DNA of 64,000 bases, taken from positions 1,054,001 through 1,118,000 of the forward strand of contig OZ245715.1 in assembly GCA_965226965.1 (NCBI GenBank). Direction: 5' to 3'. Positions 8,365 through 17,085 of the stretch are shown here, in pieces (within the stretch, counting starts at the first letter, position 1; every line of letters starts with the position of its first letter). Both the position numbers and the translations under genes were made by a program. The DNA is from Endoryza foliicola. GTDB taxonomy: Bacteria; Bacteroidota; Bacteroidia; Chitinophagales; Chitinophagaceae. Below the pieces are notes generated by a model. The model searched no databases and was not told where the DNA came from. It was given only the letters and a program-made list of their open reading frames with translations.

Positions 8365-8586
8365 CGAGTTTTTGCGCAGCTTCGCTGCTTGGAATTCGCA
8401 AAGGTGATAGAAGAAAGAGAAGTTACACAAAGTGATAACGCGGCAGACACATTCTTTTATTTAACCACAGATAGCCAGATTACTAAATACAATTACACAG
8501 ATTGATTTTCACAGCTCAATTTTGCTTTCATTATTCTCAGTTTTCAATCTGTGAGAATCTCTTAAATCTGCAGAATTTGTGGTTAA
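8365..8586. repeat. Type II mosaic repeat (E then D)
   Basis: Module E is at 8371-8406 (TTTGCGCAGCTTCGCTGC and ATTCGCAAAGG), followed by a spacer with TACACAAAG. Module D spans 8462-8586 from ACCACAGATAG to ATTTGTGGTT. The interval 8361-8680 holds nothing else. An in-frame GTG of the next gene at 8579 lies inside module D and is therefore unlikely to be its start. Confidence 0.8.
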
Positions 8587-8680
8587 AAAAATCCAGAGCT
8601 ATAGGAGAGCTGCAAATTCTGACAAGTCTAATTATGTAACTTTAGTTTCAATCTACTACACTCAAGAAAAACTTCATCTT

Positions 8681-9145
8681 ATGTTACTTTCTAAAGAACT
8701 TGCCCGACATATACGTGAAATTCATTTTGGAACCAATTGGACTTGGGCCAACATGCAAGAACATTTAAAAGATGTAAATTATAAGACGGCCATTGCTCCC
8801 GTGAAGGATTGCAATACCATTGCACTGTTGGTTTTTCATATGAACTATTATTTGAATGCCGTATCTAATAGGGTTGCTGGGAATCCTTTAACCGGAAAGC
8901 ATGAAGACAGTTTTAAAGTACCTGCAATAGAAACCGAAGATACATGGCAGGCCATGCTTTCTAAAACTTGGCAGGATGCTGAATCCTTTGCAGCACTGGT
9001 TGAAAATCTTTCAGAGGCCCAACTTTGGGAAAATATCAACGAGAGATACGGCACAGTTTATAGAAACATTCAAGGAGTAATAGAACACAATCATTATCAT
9101 TTGGGGCAGATTGTTGTTCTTAAAAAGCTGATTACTACTCTTTGA
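8681..9145 (+). CDS. DinB/YfiT-like four-helix protein
   Basis: I start this at the ATG at 8681 (MLLSKELARHIREIHFGTNW) because the longer frame begins inside a repeat. The 154-residue protein matches DinB-superfamily proteins of the DUF1572 kind. It has NWTWANMQEHLKDV, a first helix His in LLVFHMNYYLNAV, and a paired C-terminal motif EHNHYHLGQI. The three conserved His would bind a divalent metal. Such proteins can act as thiol-dependent transferases, but many are uncharacterised. It stands alone. The superfamily is fairly sure; the activity is unknown. Confidence 0.75.
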   Translation: MLLSKELARHIREIHFGTNWTWANMQEHLKDVNYKTAIAPVKDCNTIALLVFHMNYYLNAVSNRVAGNPLTGKHEDSFKVPAIETEDTWQAMLSKTWQDAESFAALVENLSEAQLWENINERYGTVYRNIQGVIEHNHYHLGQIVVLKKLITTL

Positions 9146-9315
9146 TATCTATTTTCATACGCTAACTTTATTGACTCTCATTTTTTGGCTGTTTAATGTT
9201 ACAACGTCTATTTCGGTGTTTACTAAGTAATGTAAATGGTTAAGGTTCTGATTTTCATCCGGATGGATTTCAGTGACTTGTGATCCAATTCCACACTTAT
9301 AACACCAACAGCAAA

Positions 9316-9765
9316 ATGAAAAAATTGTTAGCTTTGGCAATCATTGCCTTAGGATTTAGTTCTTGCAGTAAAACCGGTTCAACACTCACTCCGGTAAATG
9401 ACAATCAACCTTCCGTAAACAAAGAAGTTGCTCCCACGCCTCCTCCGCCTTGTACGAACATCTATCAGCTCGATTTGAAACAAGGTAAAAGAGAAGCCAT
9501 TCCAACAATTTGGAGTATCAAAGTGGCTTATGGAATAAAAGCCTGTGATAACACTCAAACGCTCAGCGGTACTCTTGAGGTTTATAACAATACAACAGGT
9601 GAGTTGGTAATGTCAAGTTCCAATCTTCCTTTGAGTGGTCAAACAACTTTTTTAGGAGTAGCATTCGGCATCTATCGTGTAGTTCTAAAAGCTGTAAATG
9701 CTGAAACCGGTGCAGTTATTGAAACGAAAGTGGCCAGTATTAAAGTAGCCTGGCCCGGCGTTTAG
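9316..9765 (+). CDS. Lipoprotein with a proline-rich linker
   Basis: The ATG at 9316 gives a 149-residue protein with leader MKKLLALAIIALGFSSC (lipidation at Cys17). A linker (EVAPTPPPPCTN) follows, and then a beta-rich domain that looks like a single Ig-like or fibronectin-like fold (TLSGTLEVYNNTTGEL, GIYRVVLKAVNAETG). An upstream in-frame start at 9280 would bury the signal peptide. A strong terminator follows its stop, so the transcript ends here. No family name or function can be assigned. Confidence 0.65.
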   Translation: MKKLLALAIIALGFSSCSKTGSTLTPVNDNQPSVNKEVAPTPPPPCTNIYQLDLKQGKREAIPTIWSIKVAYGIKACDNTQTLSGTLEVYNNTTGELVMSSSNLPLSGQTTFLGVAFGIYRVVLKAVNAETGAVIETKVASIKVAWPGV

Positions 9766-9787
9766 TTTTATATTTGGTTTGTAGGTT

Positions 9788-9821
9788 GGTCGTTCATGTT
9801 GGCTCATGAACGACCTTTTTT
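9788..9821 (+). terminator. Rho-independent terminator
   Basis: A perfect 11-bp stem, GGTCGTTCATG (9788-9798) with CATGAACGACC (9805-9815), encloses a 6-base loop. Six T residues follow. It lies 22 bp after the lipoprotein stop. Confidence 0.92.
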
Positions 9822-9930
9822 ATTTCCCTCAACTCATGTAACATTCTTCTCAATTGCTTCGTAATACTATATTACAGTTCGGGTTTAGAAAATAAGTTGC
9901 GCCTTATTTTGTTTACCGATTTATTTTTTT

Positions 9931-10503
9931 ATGAAACATTTTTTATGTGTTGCTATTTTTTTACTAAGTCTAGCAACTAGAGGTATTGGCCAGAAAACTG
10001 AACAGCCGCTTGAAACCCAAATCAAATTTGATCTTGCCCTGCAAGGTTTTGGTATTTCTATAGAGCATCCATTGAATACCAAATCATCTATTGAATGTAG
10101 CGTTGGAGGAGGGGGTGGTTATGAAATTGCAAATGGAGAACTCGGCTATAAGTATCGCAGAAATTATCCGGCTTTTTTTTTGAGTGTAAACCCAAGATAT
10201 TATTACAATCGAAATCGTTTGCTTGAAAAGGGGGCCTCTCAAGCATTGAACGCGGGCAACTATTTTGGATTCAAAACCAAATTAAACTCCGCAATTCTGG
10301 AGCATTACGACATTTCCAGTCCGGCCTTGCTTACTAATATTCATTGGGGAATGCAAAGGGCTATTAGTGGCAATTTTCAAATTGATTTTAAAGTAGGCTT
10401 GGGCTATGCCCATAATTTATCAAGTTTTTTCGGAACCATGTATCCAACCCTTGACTTAAAATTAAGTTATGTGTTCTTAAATGGAAATGATTGGAAACAG
10501 TAA
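9931..10503 (+). CDS. Secreted, probable outer-membrane beta-barrel protein
   Basis: This 190-residue protein has a signal peptide (residues 1-20, ending RGIGQ) and then alternating strand-like segments: KFDLALQGFGISIEHPL, FFLSVNPRYYYNRN, QIDFKVGLGYAHNL and TLDLKLSYVFL. The Gly-rich turn SVGGGGGYE and the aromatic strands fit a small outer-membrane barrel. No named domain is visible. The macro-domain gene starts 40 bp after it, so the two might share a transcript. Confidence 0.5.
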   Translation: MKHFLCVAIFLLSLATRGIGQKTEQPLETQIKFDLALQGFGISIEHPLNTKSSIECSVGGGGGYEIANGELGYKYRRNYPAFFLSVNPRYYYNRNRLLEKGASQALNAGNYFGFKTKLNSAILEHYDISSPALLTNIHWGMQRAISGNFQIDFKVGLGYAHNLSSFFGTMYPTLDLKLSYVFLNGNDWKQ

Positions 10504-10543
10504 AGGCCGAGGCGTACTGATTTCTTTATTGTACCTTTCATAT

Positions 10544-11077
10544 ATGAGTTTGAGTCGCATAGATATTATAAAAGGCGACATCACGAAATTAGATGTGGAT
10601 GTTATCGTTAACGCAGCCAATAGCTCATTATTAGGCGGCGGCGGAGTAGACGGCGCTATTCATCGTGCCGGAGGGCCTGCTATTTTGGAAGACTGTAGGA
10701 GAATTATTGCTAGGCAAGGTTCCTGCAAAACCGGTGAAGCTGTTATTACAGGGGCAGGGAAGCTTTCTGCAAAATATGTTATTCATACCGTAGGTCCGGT
10801 TTGGAATGGTGGGGGAAAAGGCGAAGCTGAGAAATTGGCCAACTGTTATTTGAATGCTCTCACACTCGCGAAAGAACATCAGTGTCATTCCATTGCATTT
10901 CCCAATATCAGTACGGGAATCTATGGTTATCCCAAAGAAAGCACCGCAGCAATAGCGATCAGCTCCATCGTTCATTTCATTAATGAGCAAGCCTTACCCG
11001 AGCAAATTATCCTAGTGTGCTTCGACGATGAGAACTATCAATATGCAGTCAACAAATTGAAACAATTCACCAAATAA
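10544..11077 (+). CDS. Macro-domain protein (O-acetyl-ADP-ribose deacetylase-like)
   Basis: From the ATG at 10544 this is a 177-residue single macro domain. It shows the signature order GDITKLDVDVIVNAAN (11-26), LLGGGGVDGAIHRAGG (29-44), and AFPNISTGIYGYP for the phosphate-binding loop. This matches the YmdB/MacroD class, which removes acetyl from O-acetyl-ADP-ribose or mono-ADP-ribose from proteins. An earlier in-frame start at 10481 would overlap the upstream gene and add a hydrophobic stretch not seen in the family. The membrane protein gene follows after 6 bp. Confidence in the family is high; the cellular substrate is inferred. Confidence 0.9.
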   Translation: MSLSRIDIIKGDITKLDVDVIVNAANSSLLGGGGVDGAIHRAGGPAILEDCRRIIARQGSCKTGEAVITGAGKLSAKYVIHTVGPVWNGGGKGEAEKLANCYLNALTLAKEHQCHSIAFPNISTGIYGYPKESTAAIAISSIVHFINEQALPEQIILVCFDDENYQYAVNKLKQFTK

Positions 11078-11083
11078 TAGCAC

Positions 11084-11611
11084 ATGAAATACAAGTACTT
11101 ATTTATTGTTGGTTGTCTTCTTGTTGTGGCACTTGCACTGCTTAGGGAGTGGATGGGAGGAGGTGTTTATGTTCATCATATTTTGCAAAGAAAGGATATG
11201 CCCGGTATTTCCAATTGGTGGGGACTCCCCGTAATGGCAGTACTGAGTTTTATTTGTATAGGAAGAATTGAAAAGCATCTCCTTGCTGTGGCTGAAAGCC
11301 AAAGATCCAGAGTCTCAAGAACAGCTGTTTACAAGTTTCTTCTTGCAGCGGCTTTTGGAATAATATTATCCGTTTGTTTTACGTATAAAGTGGATTTGTT
11401 CCTCGAGAATGTGCTGTATCTGCTGATTGCATTGGCCGTTTTCTTTCCACTTTATCACGGAGAATACATACTAGGATTCGTGCTTGGAATGACCGTAACT
11501 TTCGGTGCCATTCTTCCTACAGCCTTCGCATTGGTAATTGGGGGTGTTAGTTTAATTCTGCATGTTCTGGTCTATAAAAAGCTTCTTGCTAAATTCAGGG
11601 CGAATGGGTAA
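11084..11611 (+). CDS. Polytopic membrane protein, unknown function
   Basis: This 175-residue protein has about five hydrophobic segments: near 4-21, 46-60, 83-101, 107-124 and 128-160. A basic loop (RIEKHLLAVAESQRSRVSRT) lies between the second and third. There is no recognisable transporter or enzyme motif. It starts 6 bp after the macro-domain gene and is presumably translated from the same message. I cannot assign a function. Confidence 0.55.
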   Translation: MKYKYLFIVGCLLVVALALLREWMGGGVYVHHILQRKDMPGISNWWGLPVMAVLSFICIGRIEKHLLAVAESQRSRVSRTAVYKFLLAAAFGIILSVCFTYKVDLFLENVLYLLIALAVFFPLYHGEYILGFVLGMTVTFGAILPTAFALVIGGVSLILHVLVYKKLLAKFRANG

Positions 11612-11699
11612 GGTGAAATGCTAAAGTTTTATCAAATTGTACAGATAGGAAAATAAATTCTCTGTAGTTCGTTAATTTAAGTATCCAAATTATAAAGCC

Positions 11700-12305
11700 A
11701 TGAAAAAGCACCTGTCATTATTGTTTACTTTAATTGCATTCAGTGCACCATTTATCGCATCTGCACAGCAAAAAATTACAGATCCATTTGTTAAGCAATC
11801 AATCGGTTCTACAAAAGAAGGAGTGAGTCAAGAAGTCTTGAACGAGTATCAAGCAATTATAGACGCGGCAACGAAAAGAACCAAGGGGGCCGATCATGAA
11901 TTAGTAACCGCTTTCACTGAAGAAGAACGAGCAAAACTAGAGGCTATTTTCGTTAAAATGAGCCCTGAACAACAAATGAAACAACGCGTACTCTTTGTAA
12001 AAGCACCCAAGCCTCTTGGAAAACAATCGCCCAGCGAAGCACAATTTGAGTCGTTTAAAAAGGCAAATGTATATGGAGTTTGGATCGATGGAAAAAAGGT
12101 AACTAACAGTGAATTGAATAAATATACCGCCGGTGATTTTGATCAGGTTTTTATTAGCAAGCTTCATGGTGCCGCAGCTAAAGGGAAAACGTATACACAT
12201 CAGGTTGATTTGATGACCAAGTCGTACTATGCTGCCTATGTTAAAGAAGCTTCTAAAGATAAAAAGGCCTACCTAATGGTTCGCCGGGGTATTCCAAACG
12301 TATAG
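11700..12305 (+). CDS. Secreted protein resembling the C-terminal region of M56/BlaR1-like sensors
   Basis: This 201-residue protein has a signal peptide (residues 1-22, ASAQQ). The body has FTEEERAKLEAIFVKMSPEQ, an Ala-Pro-rich link (VKAPKPLGKQSPSEAQ), KANVYGVWIDGKKVTNSEL and THQVDLMTKSYYAAYVKEA. I recall these motifs, in this order, at the end of many Bacteroidota M56 (BlaR1-type) membrane peptidases. Here the peptidase is absent and the module stands alone behind a signal peptide. It is probably periplasmic. Function is unknown. A strong terminator follows. Confidence 0.6.
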   Translation: MKKHLSLLFTLIAFSAPFIASAQQKITDPFVKQSIGSTKEGVSQEVLNEYQAIIDAATKRTKGADHELVTAFTEEERAKLEAIFVKMSPEQQMKQRVLFVKAPKPLGKQSPSEAQFESFKKANVYGVWIDGKKVTNSELNKYTAGDFDQVFISKLHGAAAKGKTYTHQVDLMTKSYYAAYVKEASKDKKAYLMVRRGIPNV

Positions 12306-12325
12306 CCTTTATCATATTTAATTAG

Positions 12326-12366
12326 CAGGCCGCTTTCTTTAAAAGATGAAAGCGGCCTGTTTCTTT
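12326..12366 (+). terminator. Rho-independent terminator
   Basis: A perfect 12-bp stem, CAGGCCGCTTTC (12326-12337) with GAAAGCGGCCTG (12348-12359), is followed by TTTCTTT. It ends the transcript of the secreted protein gene and separates it from the convergent lipoprotein gene. Confidence 0.9.
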
Positions 12367-12423
12367 ACTCAATCCCCCCGATTAAGAAATAGATTACAGC
12401 GCCGCTTTTCAAATGTGTCGATT

Positions 12424-12855
12424 CTACTGTAAGTAAACCAAAGAGAATGGTAAGGTATTGGTAATGCCGAATACACTCATTTTCCATATTCCTGAAATAC
12501 TTGTTTTGGCACTATTGTACTTTCCTCTCAGTGAGAACACCACACTGCTATTGCCACAGTTGATGTAAATGCTATCGGTTCCGGTAGGTGTAGTATAGGT
12601 ACCATTGTATTTCTGAACATTTGCATTGGCAGTATCGCTCATTGATCCGCCTGTATCACTAAAATAATAACGAATCTGACCGTTCGTGCCTAAAATAGCG
12701 CCGTGCTCCCAAATTTGTGTATTTACAAATCCTTTCCAAAATGGAGCTTTTGGCGTAGTATCGCCCTGTCCGCTATCGCTGCTTTTACTGCACGAAATAG
12801 CGAGTAGTGATAAGCTAAATAAGCATGTGAGAAGTTTTGTTGTTGTAGGTCTCAT
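12424..12855 (-). CDS. Lipoprotein, unknown function
   Basis: This 143-residue minus-strand protein has leader KLLTCLFSLSLLAISC, with lipidation at Cys22, and a Ser/Asp/Gly linker typical of Bacteroidota lipoproteins (SKSSDSGQGDTTP). The mature part shows short beta-strand blocks: WKGFVNTQIWEHGAIL, KYNGTYTTPTGTDSIYI, SGIWKMSVFG. It resembles small ligand-binding or calycin-like lipoproteins, but I do not recognise the family. It converges on the terminator at 12326. Confidence 0.6.
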   Translation of the reverse strand: MRPTTTKLLTCLFSLSLLAISCSKSSDSGQGDTTPKAPFWKGFVNTQIWEHGAILGTNGQIRYYFSDTGGSMSDTANANVQKYNGTYTTPTGTDSIYINCGNSSVVFSLRGKYNSAKTSISGIWKMSVFGITNTLPFSLVYLQ

Positions 12856-13032
12856 ATCAATTTGTTTCGTGTAAAACTAACTGATAGCTATAGTGTAGGA
12901 AATACTTAAAATGTATTAGTTAGGCTTTAGGTGGGTAGGCTTTGGGTTTGTATTGCTTGGGAGCAATAATGATTTACTATTTGCGTGGTGAAAAGCAATT
13001 GATGCGCTTCTGATAGAAAAAGCAATTAAAGT

Positions 13033-13073
13033 CTTCTAATTCTTAATTCTTACCTCTTAATTCTTAATTTTTA
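13033..13073. repeat. Module A remnant at the 3' end of the response-regulator gene
   Basis: The run TTCTAATTCTTAATTCTTAC and its continuation (TCTTAATTCTTAATT) form an AT-rich module A in reverse orientation. It ends exactly at the minus-strand stop codon of the response regulator. It lacks the AACAGCCGG tail. The rest of 12856-13032 shows nothing I recognise. Confidence 0.6.
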
Positions 13074-13745
13074 AAACCAATTGTTCTTATGAGCCATCGT
13101 TATGATCTCGGCTCTAGATTGAACGTGCAGCTTGTCGTAGATATTTGCAATGTGTTTGCGAACGGTAAGAACACTGATATTCAAAGTAGCAGCAATTCGT
13201 TTCGCATCTTTTCCCTGAACCATATGCTGTAGAATTTCTTCCTCGCGGGTTGTGATTATAGAGGGGACGGTATTTTGCTTTTCGCTATCATTCGAATTGG
13301 CCCGGTTGGACTGACTCATAATGGAGAGCACTTTTCTTGCAATAGCCGGACTCATTGGTGCTCCACCGTATTGAAGTACGTTTACTACCGATTCTTGAAG
13401 AGTGCTTGCCGGTTCGTGTTTTAGCAGATATCCTGAGGCACCGGATCTAATGGCTTCGAAAATTTTATCATCATCGTCGAATACCGTTAATACAATGAAA
13501 TGTACTTCCGGATACAAAGGTTTGGCAATCTTTATGGTTTCAATGCCGTCTAACTGTGGCATTTCAATATCCATGAATATGACTTCGGGAAGCTTTTGAA
13601 CAGGGAGACCCTTTAGTTGTTCCAAACAATCGTGCCCGTTTACGGCACTAAAGATCAGATCAAAATCGGGTAGGCTTTTCAATTTTTGCTGAAAAGTGGT
13701 TCTGTTTACCTGATTGTCTTCTGTAAAAGCGATTCTGAATGCCAT
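13071..13745 (-). CDS. NarL/FixJ-type response regulator
   Basis: The ATG at 13745 gives 224 residues. A receiver domain occupies about 1-125, with acidic residues Glu9 and Asp10 in FTEDNQ, the phosphoacceptor Asp59 in FMDIEMPQLDG, and the conserved Thr and Lys in VLTVFDDDD and YLLKHEPA. The C-terminal LuxR-type helix-turn-helix (about 158-215) reads TTREEEILQHMVQGKDAKRI and VLTVRKHIANIYDKLHV. The longer TTG-started frame only adds residues ahead of the first beta strand. It lies 39 bp after the sensor kinase gene on the same strand, so it is the kinase's partner. Its targets are not evident. Confidence 0.92.
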   Translation of the reverse strand: MAFRIAFTEDNQVNRTTFQQKLKSLPDFDLIFSAVNGHDCLEQLKGLPVQKLPEVIFMDIEMPQLDGIETIKIAKPLYPEVHFIVLTVFDDDDKIFEAIRSGASGYLLKHEPASTLQESVVNVLQYGGAPMSPAIARKVLSIMSQSNRANSNDSEKQNTVPSIITTREEEILQHMVQGKDAKRIAATLNISVLTVRKHIANIYDKLHVQSRAEIITMAHKNNWF

Positions 13746-13784
13746 TATTGTAAAATTAGGTAGGTCTTTCAACCTGTACTATAA

Positions 13785-15749
13785 TCAATTTGAAGTACCC
13801 GAAACATACACACTGCATCCTCCGTTCGGATTTTCTTTCCAATCAATGTCCCAATTCGATTCTTCCGCTCTTCTTTTCATATTGTGAAGTCCGTTTCCTT
13901 TATGGAGCATAGCAGACTTATTAAATCCTACTCCGTTATCGGATACAGTTGCACTCCAGTTATTTGAATCACTCTTGATGGTAATTGTCAAGTTTGTTCC
14001 TTTACTATGTTTCAATCCATTATTAATCCCTTCTTGAATCAAACGATATAAGTTAAATGCTTGAGAAGAGCTTAGAAGGATATTGGTTTCAATTTCTTCT
14101 ACCACATCTACATCCATAGCCGGGTAACCGTCTATTATTTTATTGATATAGCTTTTAATTCGATCACTAATGGCAGTTAAAGAAAGTGCTTCTTTGTTTA
14201 ACACCCAAATAGTATCGTTTAACTGTGAAATGATGGCTTGAGAATTAGAGTGCAATCCCTGTACGGTTTTTTTAATGCCGGGATCCACTTCGTTTAAATG
14301 AATGCTGTCGATTTGTGCCGCCATTGATGCCGCATAAGCTCCTAAATTATCATGAAGGTCGGCCGCAATTCGTTTGCGCTCTTGTTCTTCTGCTTTTTGA
14401 ACGGCCAAAGCTGCTTTAGTTTTTTCTTCTTCCCTAATTGCGGTTTGGCGGATTTTTTGTTTGGTACGAAAGCGAGAAAACAGGATCAGTCCAACCGCTA
14501 CGATCAAAACAAGAAATGCAATGGATTCATAGAAGAGGATGTCCTTTTGTTGAATGTCATTTTTTTGTTTTAGAATGGTATTTTCCTTTTTCTGCACCTC
14601 GTATTGCGTTTGTGCCTGCGCTATGGCTTCCGCTGAGTTTGCTTCGTATAGCGAGTCTTTTGCTGCATTTAATTCTTCCAAGGTAGCCGCATAAGATTCT
14701 AATTGGTGGTCTTCTTTGTAATAACCGGCCAGTAGTTTCAAAAATTCAACCCTGTTTTTGGGATCGTTTAGGAATGTAGACCCTCCAGAAAACTCATTTG
14801 AAACCAGACTTCCTTTTTGTAAAAACTTCTTGCACAGTTCAATGGCCTTTTTAAGTTGCCCCGACTGTGCATAGAATTCTACAATTCTAATATTGTCATC
14901 AATCAGAATGCTGGTAGCTGATATCTTACTTCTAACCTGAATCATTTCCAGCAATGCTTTTTCAGCTTTTTCATAGTTTTTTTGATTGGTGTAGATGGAG
15001 CTTAGCGTTCTCAATGCAGTGGCAACAATGTTTAAGTTTTCAATTTGTCGTCCAAGTACAAGTCCCTTCTGTGTGAAGTAAACAGCTGAATCTGTTTTGT
15101 CGGTGATCATTAAAGCGATGCCATAATTTACAAAGCTTGAGGCACGGGGTAGTAAATTGTTCGAATTTGTTGGACTTGCTTCCATTCCTTTTACAATCCA
15201 CTGCACTGCTTCAGGCATTTTACCCATTGCCATATACACTGATCCAATGGTATTCGACGTAAGCGCAATGTATATACTGTCTTGGTATTTTTCCGCTATA
15301 GGAAGCATTTCGAAAAGTACTTCCAAGGCTTTTTCGTAGTTAGATTTAACGCCATAACTCATGGCCTTCACTCTTTGTAATTTGAAATACAGATCGCGTG
15401 CAGCGGGGTCGGAGGGAGGGTATTTTGCGATTTCAGGCTCTACGGTAAGTCGTGCACTATCAGACCATCCCCATTGTGTATACGTATATGATAAGGCCAG
15501 AGCTGCCCTTGTTTTGATCCGTGTATCTGTTGATTTACTTGCTAGTTGGCTGATTTCGTTGGTGTAGCTTTCAAGGCTATCTCTGTGCATGCTTTGGTAT
15601 TCCTCTGTTAATGCCAGCAGCTGCTCAAGTTTCGCATTTTTTGAGGTGCTTGAATACACTAGGTTTCGCAGACTATCAATTTTTTTAGTTTGCGCAGTAG
15701 CAGACAGTCCCCAAAGGAAAAGCAGTAAGGTGCAGAAACAATTGTGCAT
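13785..15749 (-). CDS. TPR-containing sensor histidine kinase (HisKA_3 type)
   Basis: This 654-residue protein has a signal peptide (1-19), then a periplasmic array of tetratricopeptide-like helices to about residue 360. A coiled coil (EAIAQAQTQYEVQKKENTIL) comes next, then one transmembrane helix at about 402-425 and a cytoplasmic kinase. The dimerisation box is AADLHDNLGAYAAS with His466, as in NarX/DesK kinases. The ATP-binding domain has NNGLKHSKG (about 574-582), DNGVGFN (about 604-610) and GNGLHNMKRRAEE. This TPR-TM-kinase layout is frequent in Bacteroidota. The signal is unknown; the response regulator is the next gene. Confidence 0.92.
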   Translation of the reverse strand: MHNCFCTLLLFLWGLSATAQTKKIDSLRNLVYSSTSKNAKLEQLLALTEEYQSMHRDSLESYTNEISQLASKSTDTRIKTRAALALSYTYTQWGWSDSARLTVEPEIAKYPPSDPAARDLYFKLQRVKAMSYGVKSNYEKALEVLFEMLPIAEKYQDSIYIALTSNTIGSVYMAMGKMPEAVQWIVKGMEASPTNSNNLLPRASSFVNYGIALMITDKTDSAVYFTQKGLVLGRQIENLNIVATALRTLSSIYTNQKNYEKAEKALLEMIQVRSKISATSILIDDNIRIVEFYAQSGQLKKAIELCKKFLQKGSLVSNEFSGGSTFLNDPKNRVEFLKLLAGYYKEDHQLESYAATLEELNAAKDSLYEANSAEAIAQAQTQYEVQKKENTILKQKNDIQQKDILFYESIAFLVLIVAVGLILFSRFRTKQKIRQTAIREEEKTKAALAVQKAEEQERKRIAADLHDNLGAYAASMAAQIDSIHLNEVDPGIKKTVQGLHSNSQAIISQLNDTIWVLNKEALSLTAISDRIKSYINKIIDGYPAMDVDVVEEIETNILLSSSQAFNLYRLIQEGINNGLKHSKGTNLTITIKSDSNNWSATVSDNGVGFNKSAMLHKGNGLHNMKRRAEESNWDIDWKENPNGGCSVYVSGTSN

Positions 15750-15824
15750 ACAGGGGGTTGAGAATACTAAGTTAACCGTTTTTCGGGCAGGAAGAGAGGA
15801 GTACTACAAATTGAGTAGGAGGGA

Positions 15825-16235
15825 AGTAATTAATAATTAACAATTAATAATTAATAATGGAACAGCCGGAATAGAGGAGGGAGGAAATACAGAGAAAGAA
15901 GAGGGGGAAGAACAGGGGGGATGGAGGAGCGAGGATGAGAGGAGGCGAGGAACGAGGAAATACCGGGAAAGAACAGGGGGAGGGATAAACTACAAAACCA
16001 AGTAGGCTCAGAGGCACGGGGATTCGCTGCGTTATCGCTGCGGCCGCTGCGGTTAAAAAACAAGTAAAAAAAGAGGAAGGAGAAGCAACTACTCCGTGCC
16101 ACCGTGTCTCCGTGGTTCTACATTCCCCGCGTAGCGGCTCTGCTTCCTAAAGTAGATGACTCTTCGAAATTCAAACTTCTAAAAACATAAAGCAGTAACA
16201 ACCTTTTCAACCTTAAGCAAAACAACTTTACATTA
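15825..16235. repeat. Mosaic intergenic repeat block (A-B-C with reverse C and G pieces)
   Basis: Between divergent genes, module A is at 15828-15868 (ending GGAACAGCCGG). A long polypurine B at about 15869-15985 contains two GAGGATGAGAGGAGGCGAGG-like stretches. C is at 16005-16060. A reverse-oriented piece of C (CCGTGTCTCCGTGGTTCTAC) is near 16101-16122. A reverse piece related to the 32.9-kb array (CCCCGCGTAGCGGCTCTGC, ACTCTTCGAAATTCAAAC) reaches about 16235. Bases 16236-16306 hold no feature I can name. Confidence 0.8.
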
Positions 16236-16306
16236 ATAAATTTCTCCCTTTCGGTCTATGTAAAATTTCACGGTTTCGCATCTCTATTTTATATTAGAAT
16301 GGTTAT

Positions 16307-17080
16307 ATGAAAGCATTGTATTTATTCTTAAGTTGCCTATTGCTAGTTGCTTGCAGAGAAAAGGAAACACCGGTAAAACAAACGAATCAAACTGATTCTC
16401 TAGTATCGCAAACCAAGCATGTGGAGACACCCGCCTCCCACAGCGCTGAAACCTCAGTTCGGCCCATCTGGGGTTATCGTTTTGAAGTGGAAGGCGATTT
16501 TGATGGCGATGGAAAGAAAGAACTGCTAACCGAACATTACACTAGCCTACTTACTAATAAGGAAATCAATAAATTTTTTGACTTAGACGATTACGATTCA
16601 TTGGTTGCTATTACCGAGTCGAGAAAGCCTTATTCCTTCTTGCTATCTACTAACAAGCACTTAGATACGGTTGTTATTTCTTCCAACCCCCAATTGTTTG
16701 GATTGAGCCTGCTTAAAAACGAAGGAGATTTAGACGGTGATGGAGCAGATGAATTGAGTTATGTTGTGAACTGGGCCGACTGGTCAAACCTCAACACCTG
16801 GCATATCCTAAGTTTTAAGAAAGGGCGTTGGAGAGAAATCTATTCTTTCTCTATTTGGGATTGGCAACTACCCGATTTGCCGGAATCAGCCAACACCTAT
16901 GGTCCTTTTGGCACAGAGGCCAAACAATTCGATACAACACATACTTATAAACCCGGCGAATTGCCGGAAGAATGGAAGAACTTCAAAGGCTTGGTAACAA
17001 AATTGGGCAAAGGAAAAATTAGAATCCGTTATTCAAATGACGAAGCAGAGGAAGCTGAGAAGGTGGTTTATTTGAAATAG
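16307..17080 (+). CDS. Lipoprotein with two DxDGDG calcium-binding-like repeats
   Basis: This 257-residue protein has a lipoprotein leader (MKALYLFLSCLLLVAC, Cys16) and a Ser/Thr-rich linker to about residue 52. The domain that follows carries GDFDGDGKKE (63-72) and GDLDGDGADE (140-149). Such paired DxDxDG loops are typical of FG-GAP/VCBS-like beta-propeller blades and bind calcium. WADWSNLNTWHILSF and KKGRWREIYSFSIWDW give the Trp-rich strands. A cell-surface role is likely. Two blades are too few for a full propeller. Its stop is followed after a few bases by module A. Confidence 0.65.
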   Translation: MKALYLFLSCLLLVACREKETPVKQTNQTDSLVSQTKHVETPASHSAETSVRPIWGYRFEVEGDFDGDGKKELLTEHYTSLLTNKEINKFFDLDDYDSLVAITESRKPYSFLLSTNKHLDTVVISSNPQLFGLSLLKNEGDLDGDGADELSYVVNWADWSNLNTWHILSFKKGRWREIYSFSIWDWQLPDLPESANTYGPFGTEAKQFDTTHTYKPGELPEEWKNFKGLVTKLGKGKIRIRYSNDEAEEAEKVVYLK

Positions 17081-17085
17081 GAGGG

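Noticed and set aside
10481..10543. Longer N-terminus for the macro-domain protein
   Set aside because: It would overlap the upstream gene and add residues not found in the family.
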